DNA from: JAAYEA01 sp012689325
GTDB lineage: Bacteria; Chloroflexota; Anaerolineae; JAAYEA01
Length of the DNA: 64,000 nucleotides
Direction of reading: 5' to 3'
Assembly (NCBI GenBank): GCA_036841525.1
Contig: DAITVZ010000013.1
Span: 11,155 to 75,154, forward strand
The position numbers were made by a program, and so were the translations under genes. Shown piece by piece: positions 1-7,342 of this stretch. The notes beneath the pieces were generated by a model. It did not search any database. It was not told where the DNA came from and saw only the letters and a program-made list of their open reading frames with translations. Positions within the stretch are counted from its first letter, which is position 1. Every line of letters starts with the position of its first letter.

Positions 1-26
1 GATCAATCGCCGAGCTACAGGGCTGC

Positions 27-132
27 GCCTGATGCTATCAGGCTTCGGATCTCACGCCACGGTGGCCCCACAAGCCCGATTCTATCGGGCGCTGCCGAGT
101 AGCACGGTGACTCGTCGCCGTGCGGGGCGACG
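27..132. repeat. Cluster of three short palindromes
   Basis: Three perfect or near-perfect stem-loops lie downstream of the SPFH gene: 27-43 (7-bp arms, loop GCT), 74-90 (7-bp arms, loop TCT) and 113-132 (7-bp arms CGTCGCC). The stem sequences differ but the geometry is the same. No gene was recognised in 1-173. The third could also act as a transcription end signal for the minus-strand gene, but no U-run follows it. Confidence 0.5.
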
Positions 133-173
133 CGCCAAGGCGACTGAAGGCTATGCTCAAGCCCTGGTCCCAG

Positions 174-1049
174 CTACGCCTGCTCGCCCTCAGCGGCGGC
201 AGGTTCCCCGGCCTCCGCGGCAGAGACCACGGCCGGCGCCGCGCCCACCGGCAGGTCGCCCAAGAGCAGCGTGGGCGTGATGCCGTGCTCGGTGATGACC
301 ACCTTGGCGTTGTGGCGCAGCGCCCCCTCCGTCATCTCCATCTGCTTGAGGGTCTGGGCGTTGCCCTTGAAATAGGTCTCCGCCGCCTCGTTCACCAGCC
401 GGATCGCCTCGGCCTTGCCCTCGGCCACCTTGATCGCCGCCTCCCGCTCGCCCTCGGCGCGCTGGATGCGGGCCAGTTTCTGCTGCTCCGCGGCCTCGAA
501 CTCGCCGGTGGCCAGCAGGCGCATGGCCCGCCGCTCCTGCTCGGCGGTCTTTTGCTTGTGCATCGCCCGCTTGATGTCCTCCGGCGGGTCGATGAGCATA
601 ATCTCCACCTTGCTCACCTGCAAGCCCCACTCCTCGGTGAACGAGTTCAGCACCTCTCGCAGGTTGCTGGCGATGGACTCGCGGGCCACCAGGCTCTCGT
701 CCAGCGTCAGGTGGCCGAACTCTTGCCTGAGGTTGGTCATGGCGAGCTGGGTCACGGCGCGCTTCCAGTCATCGATGTTGTAAAAGGTCCGCTTGATCGA
801 ATCCTCGTCGGTGCGCGGGCGCACCCACATGATCCCGTCCACCATGATCTCCACGTTGTCCTTGGTGATCACCGACTGGGGCTTGATGTCCATGGTGTGC
901 TCGCGGACGTCGCGCACCCGCACGATCTGCAGGATCGGGAGCTGAAAGCCCAGCCCGGGCATGACGAAACGCGAGTACTTGCCCAGCGTCTCCTGGATAC
1001 CCCGCTCGTAGGGGCGCAGGGTAAAGATCGGGAACGCAATGGTCCTCAT
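174..1049 (-). CDS. SPFH/Band 7 (stomatin-slipin-like) protein
   Basis: A 291-residue SPFH-domain protein, probably a scaffold of membrane microdomains or a partner of a membrane protease. The N-terminus has the family pattern RPYERGIQETLGKYSRFV followed by PGLGFQLPI, then a Band 7 domain to about residue 180. A charged, Ala/Glu-rich coiled coil with KVAEGKAEAIRLVNEAAE follows to about residue 240. Unlike classical slipins there is no N-terminal transmembrane hairpin: the protein starts almost directly with the SPFH domain, so any membrane contact would be peripheral. The start is the ATG at 1049 because GGGGAG lies upstream; the open frame extends further but that part is Arg-rich and unlike the family. 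The exact cellular role cannot be told from sequence. Confidence 0.85.
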   Translation of the reverse strand: MRTIAFPIFTLRPYERGIQETLGKYSRFVMPGLGFQLPILQIVRVRDVREHTMDIKPQSVITKDNVEIMVDGIMWVRPRTDEDSIKRTFYNIDDWKRAVTQLAMTNLRQEFGHLTLDESLVARESIASNLREVLNSFTEEWGLQVSKVEIMLIDPPEDIKRAMHKQKTAEQERRAMRLLATGEFEAAEQQKLARIQRAEGEREAAIKVAEGKAEAIRLVNEAAETYFKGNAQTLKQMEMTEGALRHNAKVVITEHGITPTLLLGDLPVGAAPAVVSAAEAGEPAAAEGEQA

Positions 1050-1189
1050 CGTGGATTCTCCCCGCCGGATCAGCCGCCGGCGCGGCGACCTCGCAGCCGC
1101 CAACGAACGCGGGCGACGCTCGCCCCGTTCACCTATCTCTACGCGCCAGGGGCACAAGAGTTTCGCGCCAGACCGAAGACGCGCGCTAT

Positions 1190-1218
1190 TTGACTGGCCG
1201 GCGACTTGGCGGTATAGT
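1190..1218 (+). promoter_or_regulatory. Sigma70-type promoter for the Doc module
   Basis: TTGACT at 1190-1195 and TATAGT at 1213-1218 are separated by 17 bp. This gives a leader of about 75 nt before the small gene at 1298. It is the only good promoter-like pair in the spacer and points to a separate transcription unit for the two small genes. Confidence 0.65.
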
Positions 1219-1297
1219 AGAGTCAGATGGTGGATGCGGATGGCTTAGTTAGGTAGGTACTCGTCGCACAAGCCTCGGCATCCGGGAGGATGAGAGC

Positions 1298-1498
1298 ATG
1301 GCCCGGAATCACGGAATGAACAACGTGCTGCGACCAGAGCCTCCGGCTGCGTCTCAAGATCACCCGAACGGGCTAGAGGAGCTGGCCCTAGAGGTGGACA
1401 CAGAAGCTTTAGAGAGTTCGGAAGCACCTTGGGCCGAAACCATTGAATACATCTTGAGAAAGCGCCCAGAGACTTGGCAGAGACTGGCGGAGCTCTAG
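1298..1498 (+). CDS. Putative antitoxin of a Doc-type toxin
   Basis: A 66-residue acidic protein directly upstream of, and overlapping by 25 bp, a Doc-family toxin gene. Its size, charge and order (antitoxin first) fit a type II antitoxin, whose C-terminal part would bind and inhibit the toxin. The ATG at 1298 is preceded by GGGAGG with good spacing. The C-terminal half (WAETIEYILRKRPETW) could form an amphipathic helix. I do not recognise a Phd/AbrB-type DNA-binding domain, so the assignment rests on position. The overlap suggests translational coupling. Confidence 0.55.
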   Translation: MARNHGMNNVLRPEPPAASQDHPNGLEELALEVDTEALESSEAPWAETIEYILRKRPETWQRLAEL

Positions 1499-1908
1499 AG
1501 TTACCACGCTATCGCGACATCCTCAATCTCAACCGCCGTCACATCGAAACAACGGGCGGGGAGTGGGTTGCGCCCGATAATGTTAGGAACGCAGGCAGCC
1601 TCAGGTGGGTGCTGGAAGCCATCCAGCACCCGCTTTTCGGGTCGCAGCGGTACCCCACCTTGGCTGAAAAGGCGGCATTGCTGGCCTGGATCATTATCGA
1701 TGGTCACGTGTTCTTTGACGGCTGCAAACGAACTGGCATGGCCGCGCTCGAAATGGTGCTGTGGCGTAACGGCTACGAACTCCAAGCCAGTGGGGACCAG
1801 ATCATCGAGATCGCACTCCGAATCGCGAGACGTGCCGAGGAACCCTTCAGCCTCGACGAGTTGATAGCCTGGGTCAGGGCAAGCATTCGCCGCTGGCCCG
1901 GGAGCTAG
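1474..1908 (+). CDS. Doc-family (Fic fold) toxin
   Basis: Death-on-curing type protein of 144 residues. In the family the toxin phosphorylates EF-Tu and blocks translation. The Fic-like motif is visible as HVFFDGCKRTG at residues 78-88; the usual Doc motif is HxFx(D/N)(A/G)NKRTA. His78, Phe80, Asp82, Lys85 and Arg86 are present, but the conserved Asn is Cys84 (codon TGC). The predicted start is a TTG at 1474 inside the upstream gene; no better start is seen before the conserved region LPRYRDILNLN. Whether the Cys substitution leaves activity is open; the module could be a tamed toxin. Confidence 0.8.
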   Translation: MAETGGALELPRYRDILNLNRRHIETTGGEWVAPDNVRNAGSLRWVLEAIQHPLFGSQRYPTLAEKAALLAWIIIDGHVFFDGCKRTGMAALEMVLWRNGYELQASGDQIIEIALRIARRAEEPFSLDELIAWVRASIRRWPGS

Positions 1909-1914
1909 AGCCCC

Positions 1915-2646
1915 CTACGCGCCGCGCAGCACCGCCGCCTCGAACACCGGCCCATCCCGGCAGACCAGCCGGTCGCCGCAATGGCAGTTGCCGCAAACCC
2001 CCAGCCCGCAGCGCATGGTCCGCTCCAGGCTGACCTGGCAGGGCAGCCCCGCCGCCTCCGTCGCCCCGGCCAGCGCCCGCAGCATCCCCTCCGGCCCGCA
2101 GGCATAGACCGCCTCCGGCCAGCGCCCGTCGATGTACGCCCGCGCCGCCGCCAGCGCCGTGCCATGGTACCCCCGCGAGCCATCGTCCGTCGCCACGATC
2201 ACCTGCGCGCCCAGCTCGGCCAGCCGCCAATCCAGCATCAACTGCCCCGCCGTCCGCGCGCCGATCACGGCGATCACCTGGTCGCCCCGCGCCATCGCCC
2301 GCTCCGCCAGCAGCGTCAGCGAGGCGATCCCGCTTCCGCCGCCCACCAGCAGATGGCGGCTCCCCGCTAGGGCGAACCCATGCCCCAGCGGCCCGCGGAC
2401 CCACAGCCGGTCGCCCGGTTGCCGCGCGCAGAGCGCCCGCGAAAAAGGCCCCACCTCCGCCACCGTCAGGCTCAGGGGGTCGTCGTCCATGATGGTGTAG
2501 GGCCGCTCCTCCACCCCCGGCAGCCAGGCCATCACGAACTGCCCCGGCTCGGCGGGCAGCGCCCCGTCCAAAACAAGCGTGCAGCCGGCGTCCCCCTCGC
2601 GGACGACCCGCGCCACCCGCAAGGCCCGATGCGTGCTATCGCCCAT
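1915..2646 (-). CDS. pyrK: Dihydroorotate dehydrogenase electron-transfer subunit PyrK
   Basis: A 243-residue iron-sulfur flavoprotein that passes electrons from dihydroorotate dehydrogenase 1B to NAD+. It has an N-terminal FAD-binding barrel (PGQFVMAWLP and RPYTIMD), an NAD-binding half with LLVGGGSGIASL, and a C-terminal [2Fe-2S] cluster with Cys213, Cys218, Cys221 and Cys229. The spacing to the last Cys is shorter than in many PyrK proteins. The start chosen is the ATG at 2646, which overlaps the end of pyrD by 11 bp and is preceded by a G-rich ribosome site. Last gene of the pyrimidine operon. Confidence 0.93.
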   Translation of the reverse strand: MGDSTHRALRVARVVREGDAGCTLVLDGALPAEPGQFVMAWLPGVEERPYTIMDDDPLSLTVAEVGPFSRALCARQPGDRLWVRGPLGHGFALAGSRHLLVGGGSGIASLTLLAERAMARGDQVIAVIGARTAGQLMLDWRLAELGAQVIVATDDGSRGYHGTALAAARAYIDGRWPEAVYACGPEGMLRALAGATEAAGLPCQVSLERTMRCGLGVCGNCHCGDRLVCRDGPVFEAAVLRGA

Positions 2647-3565
2647 GCGCCGCCCCCCTGATCTCCTCCAGGCTGGCAATCCCCTCCTCGGCCATCAGCG
2701 CCTCCAGCTCGCCCAGGATTCTCCCGAACACCGCCTCGCCCTCGCCATAGAGCGCCGAGCCCAGCCCCACCGCCGTGGCCCCGGCCATCACCATCTGCAG
2801 CGCGTCCTCCCCGCTCGATACTCCGCCGGTGCCGATGATCGGCAGGTCCACCGCCGCGGCGATGTCATAGACGCAGCGCACGGCGATGGGCCGCAGCGCC
2901 GCCCCCGAGACGCCCCCCGCTCGGTTGGCCAGCACCGGCCGCCGCGCCCGCACGTCGATGACCATCCCCGGCCCCAGCGTGTTCACCGCGGTGATCCCGT
3001 CGGCGCCGGCGTCGGCCACCGCCCGCGCCACCGCCGCCAGGTCGGGCGCGTTGGGCGAGAGCTTGACCAGGACCCGCCCCCCATAGGCCGCCCGCGCCGC
3101 CGCCGTCACCTGCGCCGCCGCCGCGGGGTCCAGCGCGAACGGCTTGCCAAACTCGTCCTCCACGTTGGGGCACGAGATGTTCAGCTCGATGAAATCCGGC
3201 CCGGCCTCGGCCACCAGCGCCACCGCCGCCACGAAATCGGCGACGCTGTGCCCAAAGACGCTGGCGATCAGCGCGGCGCCGAGGGGCGCCAGCTCGGCCT
3301 TGGCCTGCCGCAGGATCGCCCGCTCCTCCGCCGCGCCGGGGTTGGCCAACCCCACCGCGTTGATCAGCCCGCCGCCCCAATCCAGCACCGTGGGGTTGGG
3401 GTGGCCCTGCCGCGGGTGCAGGCTGCACGACTTGCTGGTGACCGCCCCCGCGCCGGCTCGCGCCGCCCGCGCCAGCGTCTCGGCGCAGCAGCCCCAGACG
3501 CCCGACGCCAGCACCAGCGGGCTCGGCAGCCGCGCGCCGCATAGGTCCACCGCGAGATCAACCAT
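2636..3565 (-). CDS. pyrD: Dihydroorotate dehydrogenase (class 1B) catalytic subunit
   Basis: Oxidises dihydroorotate to orotate in the cytosol, using FMN; the class 1B enzyme works with PyrK. It has 309 residues. The active-site segment NISCPN carries the catalytic Cys that marks class 1 enzymes with NAD+ linkage, and VLVKLSPN, ITAVNTLG and the phosphate-binding IIGTGGVSSGEDAL are all present. The gene overlaps pyrFE by 8 bp and pyrK by 11 bp, so translation of the three is probably coupled. The adjacent pyrK supports class 1B rather than 1A. Confidence 0.95.
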   Translation of the reverse strand: MVDLAVDLCGARLPSPLVLASGVWGCCAETLARAARAGAGAVTSKSCSLHPRQGHPNPTVLDWGGGLINAVGLANPGAAEERAILRQAKAELAPLGAALIASVFGHSVADFVAAVALVAEAGPDFIELNISCPNVEDEFGKPFALDPAAAAQVTAAARAAYGGRVLVKLSPNAPDLAAVARAVADAGADGITAVNTLGPGMVIDVRARRPVLANRAGGVSGAALRPIAVRCVYDIAAAVDLPIIGTGGVSSGEDALQMVMAGATAVGLGSALYGEGEAVFGRILGELEALMAEEGIASLEEIRGAAHGR

Positions 3566-4973
3566 GGCGCCCCTCGCCGTTCAGGTAGGCGTGCACCCGC
3601 AGCGCCTCGGGCTGGCCGATCTGCCCGCCTGCCGCCAGCGCATCCACGATCTCGCGCAGCGTCAGCGCGGCGTGGACGCGGAAGCCCAGGTTGCGCAGCT
3701 CTGCGGCGCCCCCCTGCTCCCGGTCGATCAGCACCACGATATCCTCCACCGCCAGCCCCTCCGCGCGCAGCGGCTCCGCCGCCTCCAGCTTGCTTCCGCC
3801 CGAGGTGATCACGTCGTCCAGCAGCACGGCGCGGTCCCCCGGCCGGTAATCGCCCTCCACCAGCCGGGCGGTCCCATGGGCCTTGGCCTCCCGCCGCGCA
3901 TAGATCATCGGCTTGCCCGTCAGCAGCGAGACCGCCGTGCCGATGGGCATGGCCGCGTAGGGGATGGCGGCGATCCGCTCGTGGGGGATATCCGCCAGCA
4001 GCCGGGCATAGCTCCGCGCCACCTGTTGCAGCAGCGCCGGATAGGTGATCAGCCGCCGCAGGTCCATGTACACCGGCGACCAGGCCCCCGATTTGAGGGT
4101 AAAGTCTCCAAAGCGCACGCACCCCGCCTCGAAGAGCGCCCGCGCCAGCGACGCGACTTCCATCTGGTGCGGCGTCGGCGGTAGCGTGGCCGCGCACTCG
4201 GCGCGGATGGCGTTGATCTGGTCGCGCAGCTCGAGCGCGGCGCGGCGCGGGTCGTCGGCATAGATGATCCCCCGCGACGAGTTGATCACCAGCCCCAGCC
4301 CGTCGGGCCGCAGCCCCGCCCGCAGCACGCTGGCCAGCTCGCCCCCCTGCGCCCCCACCCCTGGCACCAGGAACCAGGCGTTGGGCGACCGCGCGCGGAT
4401 GTCGGCCACCGCCTCGGGGTAGGTCGCGCCCATCACCAGGCCGATCTCCCCGCCGCCAGCCCACTGGTCAGCCAGCCGCGCGATGTGCCGGTAGAGCGGC
4501 TCGCCCCCCTGGGTCCAATCCTGCACCTCCCCCGCGCCGGGGTTGGAGGTCTTGCAGAGCAAAAAGACCCCCCGGTCGCGATAGGCCAGGAACGGCTCCA
4601 CCCCGTCGCGCCCCAGGTAGGGGTTCACGGTGAGCGCGTCCACCCCCAGCTCGTCAAAGGCCGCCTGGGCATAGGCCGCCGCCGTGCTGGTGATGTCGTT
4701 GCGCTTGGCGTCCAGGATGACGGGGATATCGGCGGGGACGTGCGCCAGCGTCTCCCGCAGGGCGCGCCAGCCCTTCTCGCCCAGCGCCTCGTAAAAGGCG
4801 ATGTTGGGCTTGTAGCAGCAGGCCACGTCCGCCGTGGCGTCGATGACCGCCTTGGTGAAATCGGCCACCGACCCATGGCGCGCGGGAACCTTGCCCGGCT
4901 GCGGGTCCAGCCCCACGCAGACGAGGCTCTCCCGCCGGCGGATGGACTCGGTCAGTTTGGTCCAAAAGCTCAT
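3558..4973 (-). CDS. pyrFE: Bifunctional OMP decarboxylase / orotate phosphoribosyltransferase (PyrF-PyrE fusion)
   Basis: A 471-residue UMP synthase that performs the last two steps of UMP synthesis. The N-terminal half is OMP decarboxylase type 2 (VGLDPQPGK near the start, catalytic DAKRND, then NPYLGRDG). The C-terminal part, from about residue 280, is orotate phosphoribosyltransferase with the PRPP loop LLDDVITSGGSK at 384-395. The order PyrF-PyrE is the reverse of the animal enzyme and is known from some bacteria, including Chloroflexota and cyanobacteria. A GTG at 4982 is possible, but the ATG at 4973 has GGGAAAGG at a better distance. pyrB ends 5 bp upstream. Confidence 0.94.
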   Translation of the reverse strand: MSFWTKLTESIRRRESLVCVGLDPQPGKVPARHGSVADFTKAVIDATADVACCYKPNIAFYEALGEKGWRALRETLAHVPADIPVILDAKRNDITSTAAAYAQAAFDELGVDALTVNPYLGRDGVEPFLAYRDRGVFLLCKTSNPGAGEVQDWTQGGEPLYRHIARLADQWAGGGEIGLVMGATYPEAVADIRARSPNAWFLVPGVGAQGGELASVLRAGLRPDGLGLVINSSRGIIYADDPRRAALELRDQINAIRAECAATLPPTPHQMEVASLARALFEAGCVRFGDFTLKSGAWSPVYMDLRRLITYPALLQQVARSYARLLADIPHERIAAIPYAAMPIGTAVSLLTGKPMIYARREAKAHGTARLVEGDYRPGDRAVLLDDVITSGGSKLEAAEPLRAEGLAVEDIVVLIDREQGGAAELRNLGFRVHAALTLREIVDALAAGGQIGQPEALRVHAYLNGEGRHG

Positions 4974-4978
4974 GGTGA

Positions 4979-5959
4979 TCACGCCTTTCCCAGCACGGCG
5001 GCCAGGAGCGCCATGCGGACATACATGCCGTTTTCCATTTGGCGAAAGTAGGCGGCGCGGGGGTCATCGTCCACGTCGTACTGGATCTCGCCCACCCGCG
5101 GCAGCGGGTGCATCAGCGCCATGCGCTCCTTGGCGCGGGACATGAGCGCGGGGGTGATGGTGTAATAGTCCTTCACCGCCTCGTACTCGCGCAGATCGGC
5201 AAAGCGCTCCTTTTGCACTCGCGTCACATAGATCACGTCCGCCGTGCCGATGACGTCCTCGACGTTGTCGGTCTCGGCGAAGGGCCGCCCGGCCTCGGCC
5301 AGCTCCAGCTTGTTCTCCTCCGGCAGCCGCAGGATCTCGGGCGAGACAAAGGTGAAGCGGGTGTCGTACATGCGCAGCAGCCGCGCCAGCGAGTGGACCG
5401 TGCGGCCGTTCTTCAGGTCGCCCACCATGGCCACGTGCAGCCCATCCACCGCCCCCAGCTCGGCGCGGATGGTGTAGAGGTCCAAGAGCCCCTGGGTAGG
5501 GTGCTCGCCCACGCCGTCGCCCGCCGAGATGATCGGCTTGCTGGCATAGCGCGCCGCCACCTCCGAGGCTCCCACCTCCGGGTGGCGCAGCACGATGACG
5601 TCGGCGTAGCATTCCAGCGTGCGGATGGTGTCCGGCAGCGACTCGCCCTTGCTCACCGACGAGTATTGCACGCCGTGGATGGGGATCACCGAGCCGCCCA
5701 GCCGCGACATGGCCGCGCTGAACGAGGAGGAGGTGCGGGTGCTCGGCTCGTAAAAGAGATTGGCGAGCACGTGGCCCTTCAGCAGGTCCGTCGCCCCCAC
5801 CCGCCGGACGATCCCGCGCATCTCGTCCGAGACGCTCAGGATGTAGCTGAGGTCCTCCCTCGTGAATTGCCTGACCGAGACGATGTCCCGCCCATAAAAG
5901 CCGTGCTGCCGATCGGGGGCCAGCCCCACGATCTTGGTCCCGTTCCGCGTCATGACCAT
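4979..5959 (-). CDS. pyrB: Aspartate carbamoyltransferase catalytic subunit
   Basis: Joins carbamoyl phosphate and aspartate, the first committed step of pyrimidine synthesis. It has about 326 residues. The carbamoyl-phosphate loop FYEPSTRTSSSF (about 69-80), HPTQGLLD, the MVGDLKNGRTVHSL segment and the C-terminal HPLPRVGEI are all present. No regulatory pyrI gene lies nearby. Three in-frame ATGs are close together (5965, 5959, 5953). The ribosome site GGAGGAGG directly abuts the first and sits 6 nt from the second, so 5959 is preferred. Second gene of the pyr operon. Confidence 0.94.
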   Translation of the reverse strand: MVMTRNGTKIVGLAPDRQHGFYGRDIVSVRQFTREDLSYILSVSDEMRGIVRRVGATDLLKGHVLANLFYEPSTRTSSSFSAAMSRLGGSVIPIHGVQYSSVSKGESLPDTIRTLECYADVIVLRHPEVGASEVAARYASKPIISAGDGVGEHPTQGLLDLYTIRAELGAVDGLHVAMVGDLKNGRTVHSLARLLRMYDTRFTFVSPEILRLPEENKLELAEAGRPFAETDNVEDVIGTADVIYVTRVQKERFADLREYEAVKDYYTITPALMSRAKERMALMHPLPRVGEIQYDVDDDPRAAYFRQMENGMYVRMALLAAVLGKA

Positions 5960-6002
5960 CTGCATCCTCCTCCTGCCTCCCGCTCAACCGCCGTCCCAAG
6001 AA

Positions 6003-6066
6003 GCGCGATGAATCGCGCACTACTAACCTGTCCTCGCTCGTAGTGGGCGATTTATCGCCCTCCTAC
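6003..6066. repeat. Pair of intergenic palindromes overlapping the end of pyrC
   Basis: Two inverted repeats: 6003-6018 (arms GCGCGAT, 2-nt centre) and 6040-6066, an imperfect palindrome GTAGTGGGCGATTTATCGCC continuing into CCTCCTAC. The second covers the last codons and the TAA stop of pyrC. Both belong to the GTAGGG...CCCTAC palindrome family seen at five other places in this window. Confidence 0.6.
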
Positions 6067-7122
6067 GCGCCCCAACTCGCGCCCATACCCCGCGCTCACG
6101 CGGAGCTCCCCATCCTCCCAGACCACCTGCCCGCGCAGCCGCACCCGGCGCACCCGCCCCACCGCCCGCTGCCCCGCAAAGGGCGACCAGCCGCACTTGG
6201 TCCGGTATCCCTTCGCGGGGAGCGCATAGCGCTCCAACAGGTCCACCTCCACCGCGCTATCCACCGGCGCCGCCAGCCCATAGATCCGCAGCGGCCCGTG
6301 ATAGGTCAGCTCGACCATCCGCTCCAGCGTCAGCCGCCCCTCGTCCACCGCCGCCAACAGGAGCGGCAGCGTCGTCTCCAGCCCCGGCACCCCCGGCGGC
6401 GGGTTGGCCGAGTCCTTCTCCTCCCGCGTGTGCGGCGCGTGGTCGCTGGCGATGGCGTCCACCAGCGACAGCCGCTCCCAGTAGAGCGCCACCTGCCGCG
6501 GCGCAACCAGCGGCGGCTTCATCCGCGCATAGGCCCCCAGGCGAGCCACCGCCTCATCGGACAGAAAGAGGTGGTGCGGCGTCACCTCGCAGGTGACCGC
6601 CACGCCCGCCTGCCGCGCCGTCTCGATGGCCAGCAGGTCATCGGGGTCGGGAACGTGGCAGACGTGGAGGCGCTGGCCGTAGCGGCGCGCCAGTTCCAAC
6701 GCCACGCGGATGGAAGGGCTTTCGGCATGGATGGCGATGGGGCCGGGCCCCAGCCACGTCGCGAACACCTCCGCCAACATCCGCGGCTCGCGGGTGGTCA
6801 TGTCGCCAAAGGTCTCGTCCAGGTAGAGTTTGAGCCCGGCGACCTGCCCGCCCAGCTCGGACAGGGGGGCCACGTTTCGCCCGTCGAACCCAAGAAAAAG
6901 GCTGTAATCGCTTACAGCCTTTTGGCGAAACATCTCTAGCTTGCGGGAAAGGGTCGCCCGATCCACGGTGGGCGGGGTGTTGTTCGGCATATCCAGGATG
7001 CCAAGCACCCCTCCGGCCAGCGCGGCCGCTGTGCCCGTGTAAACGCCCTCTTTATGCGTCGCGCCCGGCTCCCGCAGGTGCACGTGCGCGTCGATCAGCC
7101 CCGGCAAGGTCAGCTCACCCAT
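6052..7122 (-). CDS. pyrC: Dihydroorotase
   Basis: Zinc amidohydrolase of 356 residues that cyclises carbamoyl-aspartate to dihydroorotate. Metal ligands are visible in HVHLREPG (residues 13-20), the lysine region GLKLYLDETFGDM that would carry the carboxylated Lys, HAES, CHVPDPDD, and SDHAPHTREEK. It lacks most of the N-terminal beta-sandwich of allantoinase-type proteins and resembles the CAD-type dihydroorotase domain. The ATG at 7122 has GAGGAGG upstream. The last four codons and the stop lie inside an intergenic palindrome (6040-6066), so the C-terminus may have been set by repeat insertion. First gene of the pyr operon, downstream of an attenuator. Confidence 0.93.
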   Translation of the reverse strand: MGELTLPGLIDAHVHLREPGATHKEGVYTGTAAALAGGVLGILDMPNNTPPTVDRATLSRKLEMFRQKAVSDYSLFLGFDGRNVAPLSELGGQVAGLKLYLDETFGDMTTREPRMLAEVFATWLGPGPIAIHAESPSIRVALELARRYGQRLHVCHVPDPDDLLAIETARQAGVAVTCEVTPHHLFLSDEAVARLGAYARMKPPLVAPRQVALYWERLSLVDAIASDHAPHTREEKDSANPPPGVPGLETTLPLLLAAVDEGRLTLERMVELTYHGPLRIYGLAAPVDSAVEVDLLERYALPAKGYRTKCGWSPFAGQRAVGRVRRVRLRGQVVWEDGELRVSAGYGRELGRVGGR

Positions 7123-7152
7123 CTCGTCCTCCTCGCTCGACCGGACGGTGGC

Positions 7153-7199
7153 AAAAAAAACGGACCCCTCTTGCGCCTGTTGGCGTTGTGGGGTCCGTT
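7153..7199 (-). terminator. Leader terminator (attenuator) of the pyr operon
   Basis: On the minus strand a 10-bp stem AACGGACCCC / GGGGTCCGTT (7190-7199 with 7159-7168) encloses a small inner hairpin and is followed by eight Ts (7153-7160). It lies between the promoter and pyrC, only about 30 nt before the start codon, so it must be conditionally read through. Upstream leader RNA can form other stems (GTGCG...CGCAC and CGGCA...TGCCG). Attenuation by pyrimidine supply is the natural reading; a PyrR-type binding loop was not convincingly matched. Confidence 0.75.
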
Positions 7200-7277
7200 C
7201 GGCAGCCCTTGCCGACCTGTGCGATTCGATCTCCCTGTCGGAGTTGGCGCACTGGTCTCTCCTGGTCTGTTTCGGCG

Positions 7278-7306
7278 ATTATACCACCGTGCCCGCCAGC
7301 GCGCAA
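7278..7306 (-). promoter_or_regulatory. Promoter of the pyr operon
   Basis: On the minus strand, TTGCGC (7301-7306) and a perfect TATAAT (7278-7283) are separated by 17 bp. Transcription would begin near 7271 and give a leader of about 150 nt containing the attenuator. Confidence 0.75.
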
Positions 7307-7342
7307 ATCGGGGCCAGGAGCGGATGCGCTGGCGGCGCGTTT

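Noticed and set aside
32..280. Open frame on the plus strand before and over the SPFH gene end
   Set aside because: Arg/Pro-rich composition with no ribosome site; it overlaps the minus-strand SPFH gene and is a shadow of high-GC sequence.
120..1193. 357-residue plus-strand frame opposite the SPFH gene
   Set aside because: Antisense to a gene with clear family motifs; the translation is His/Leu/Arg-rich and lacks any domain. The same applies to the many long antisense frames in this GC-rich window, such as 29130-32600.
7200..7262. PyrR-binding loop or T-box in the pyr leader
   Set aside because: The best match near CCAGGAGAGACC needs an insertion and mismatches to the PyrR consensus, and no T-box core (AGGGTGG) is seen. 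Left as an unassigned leader.
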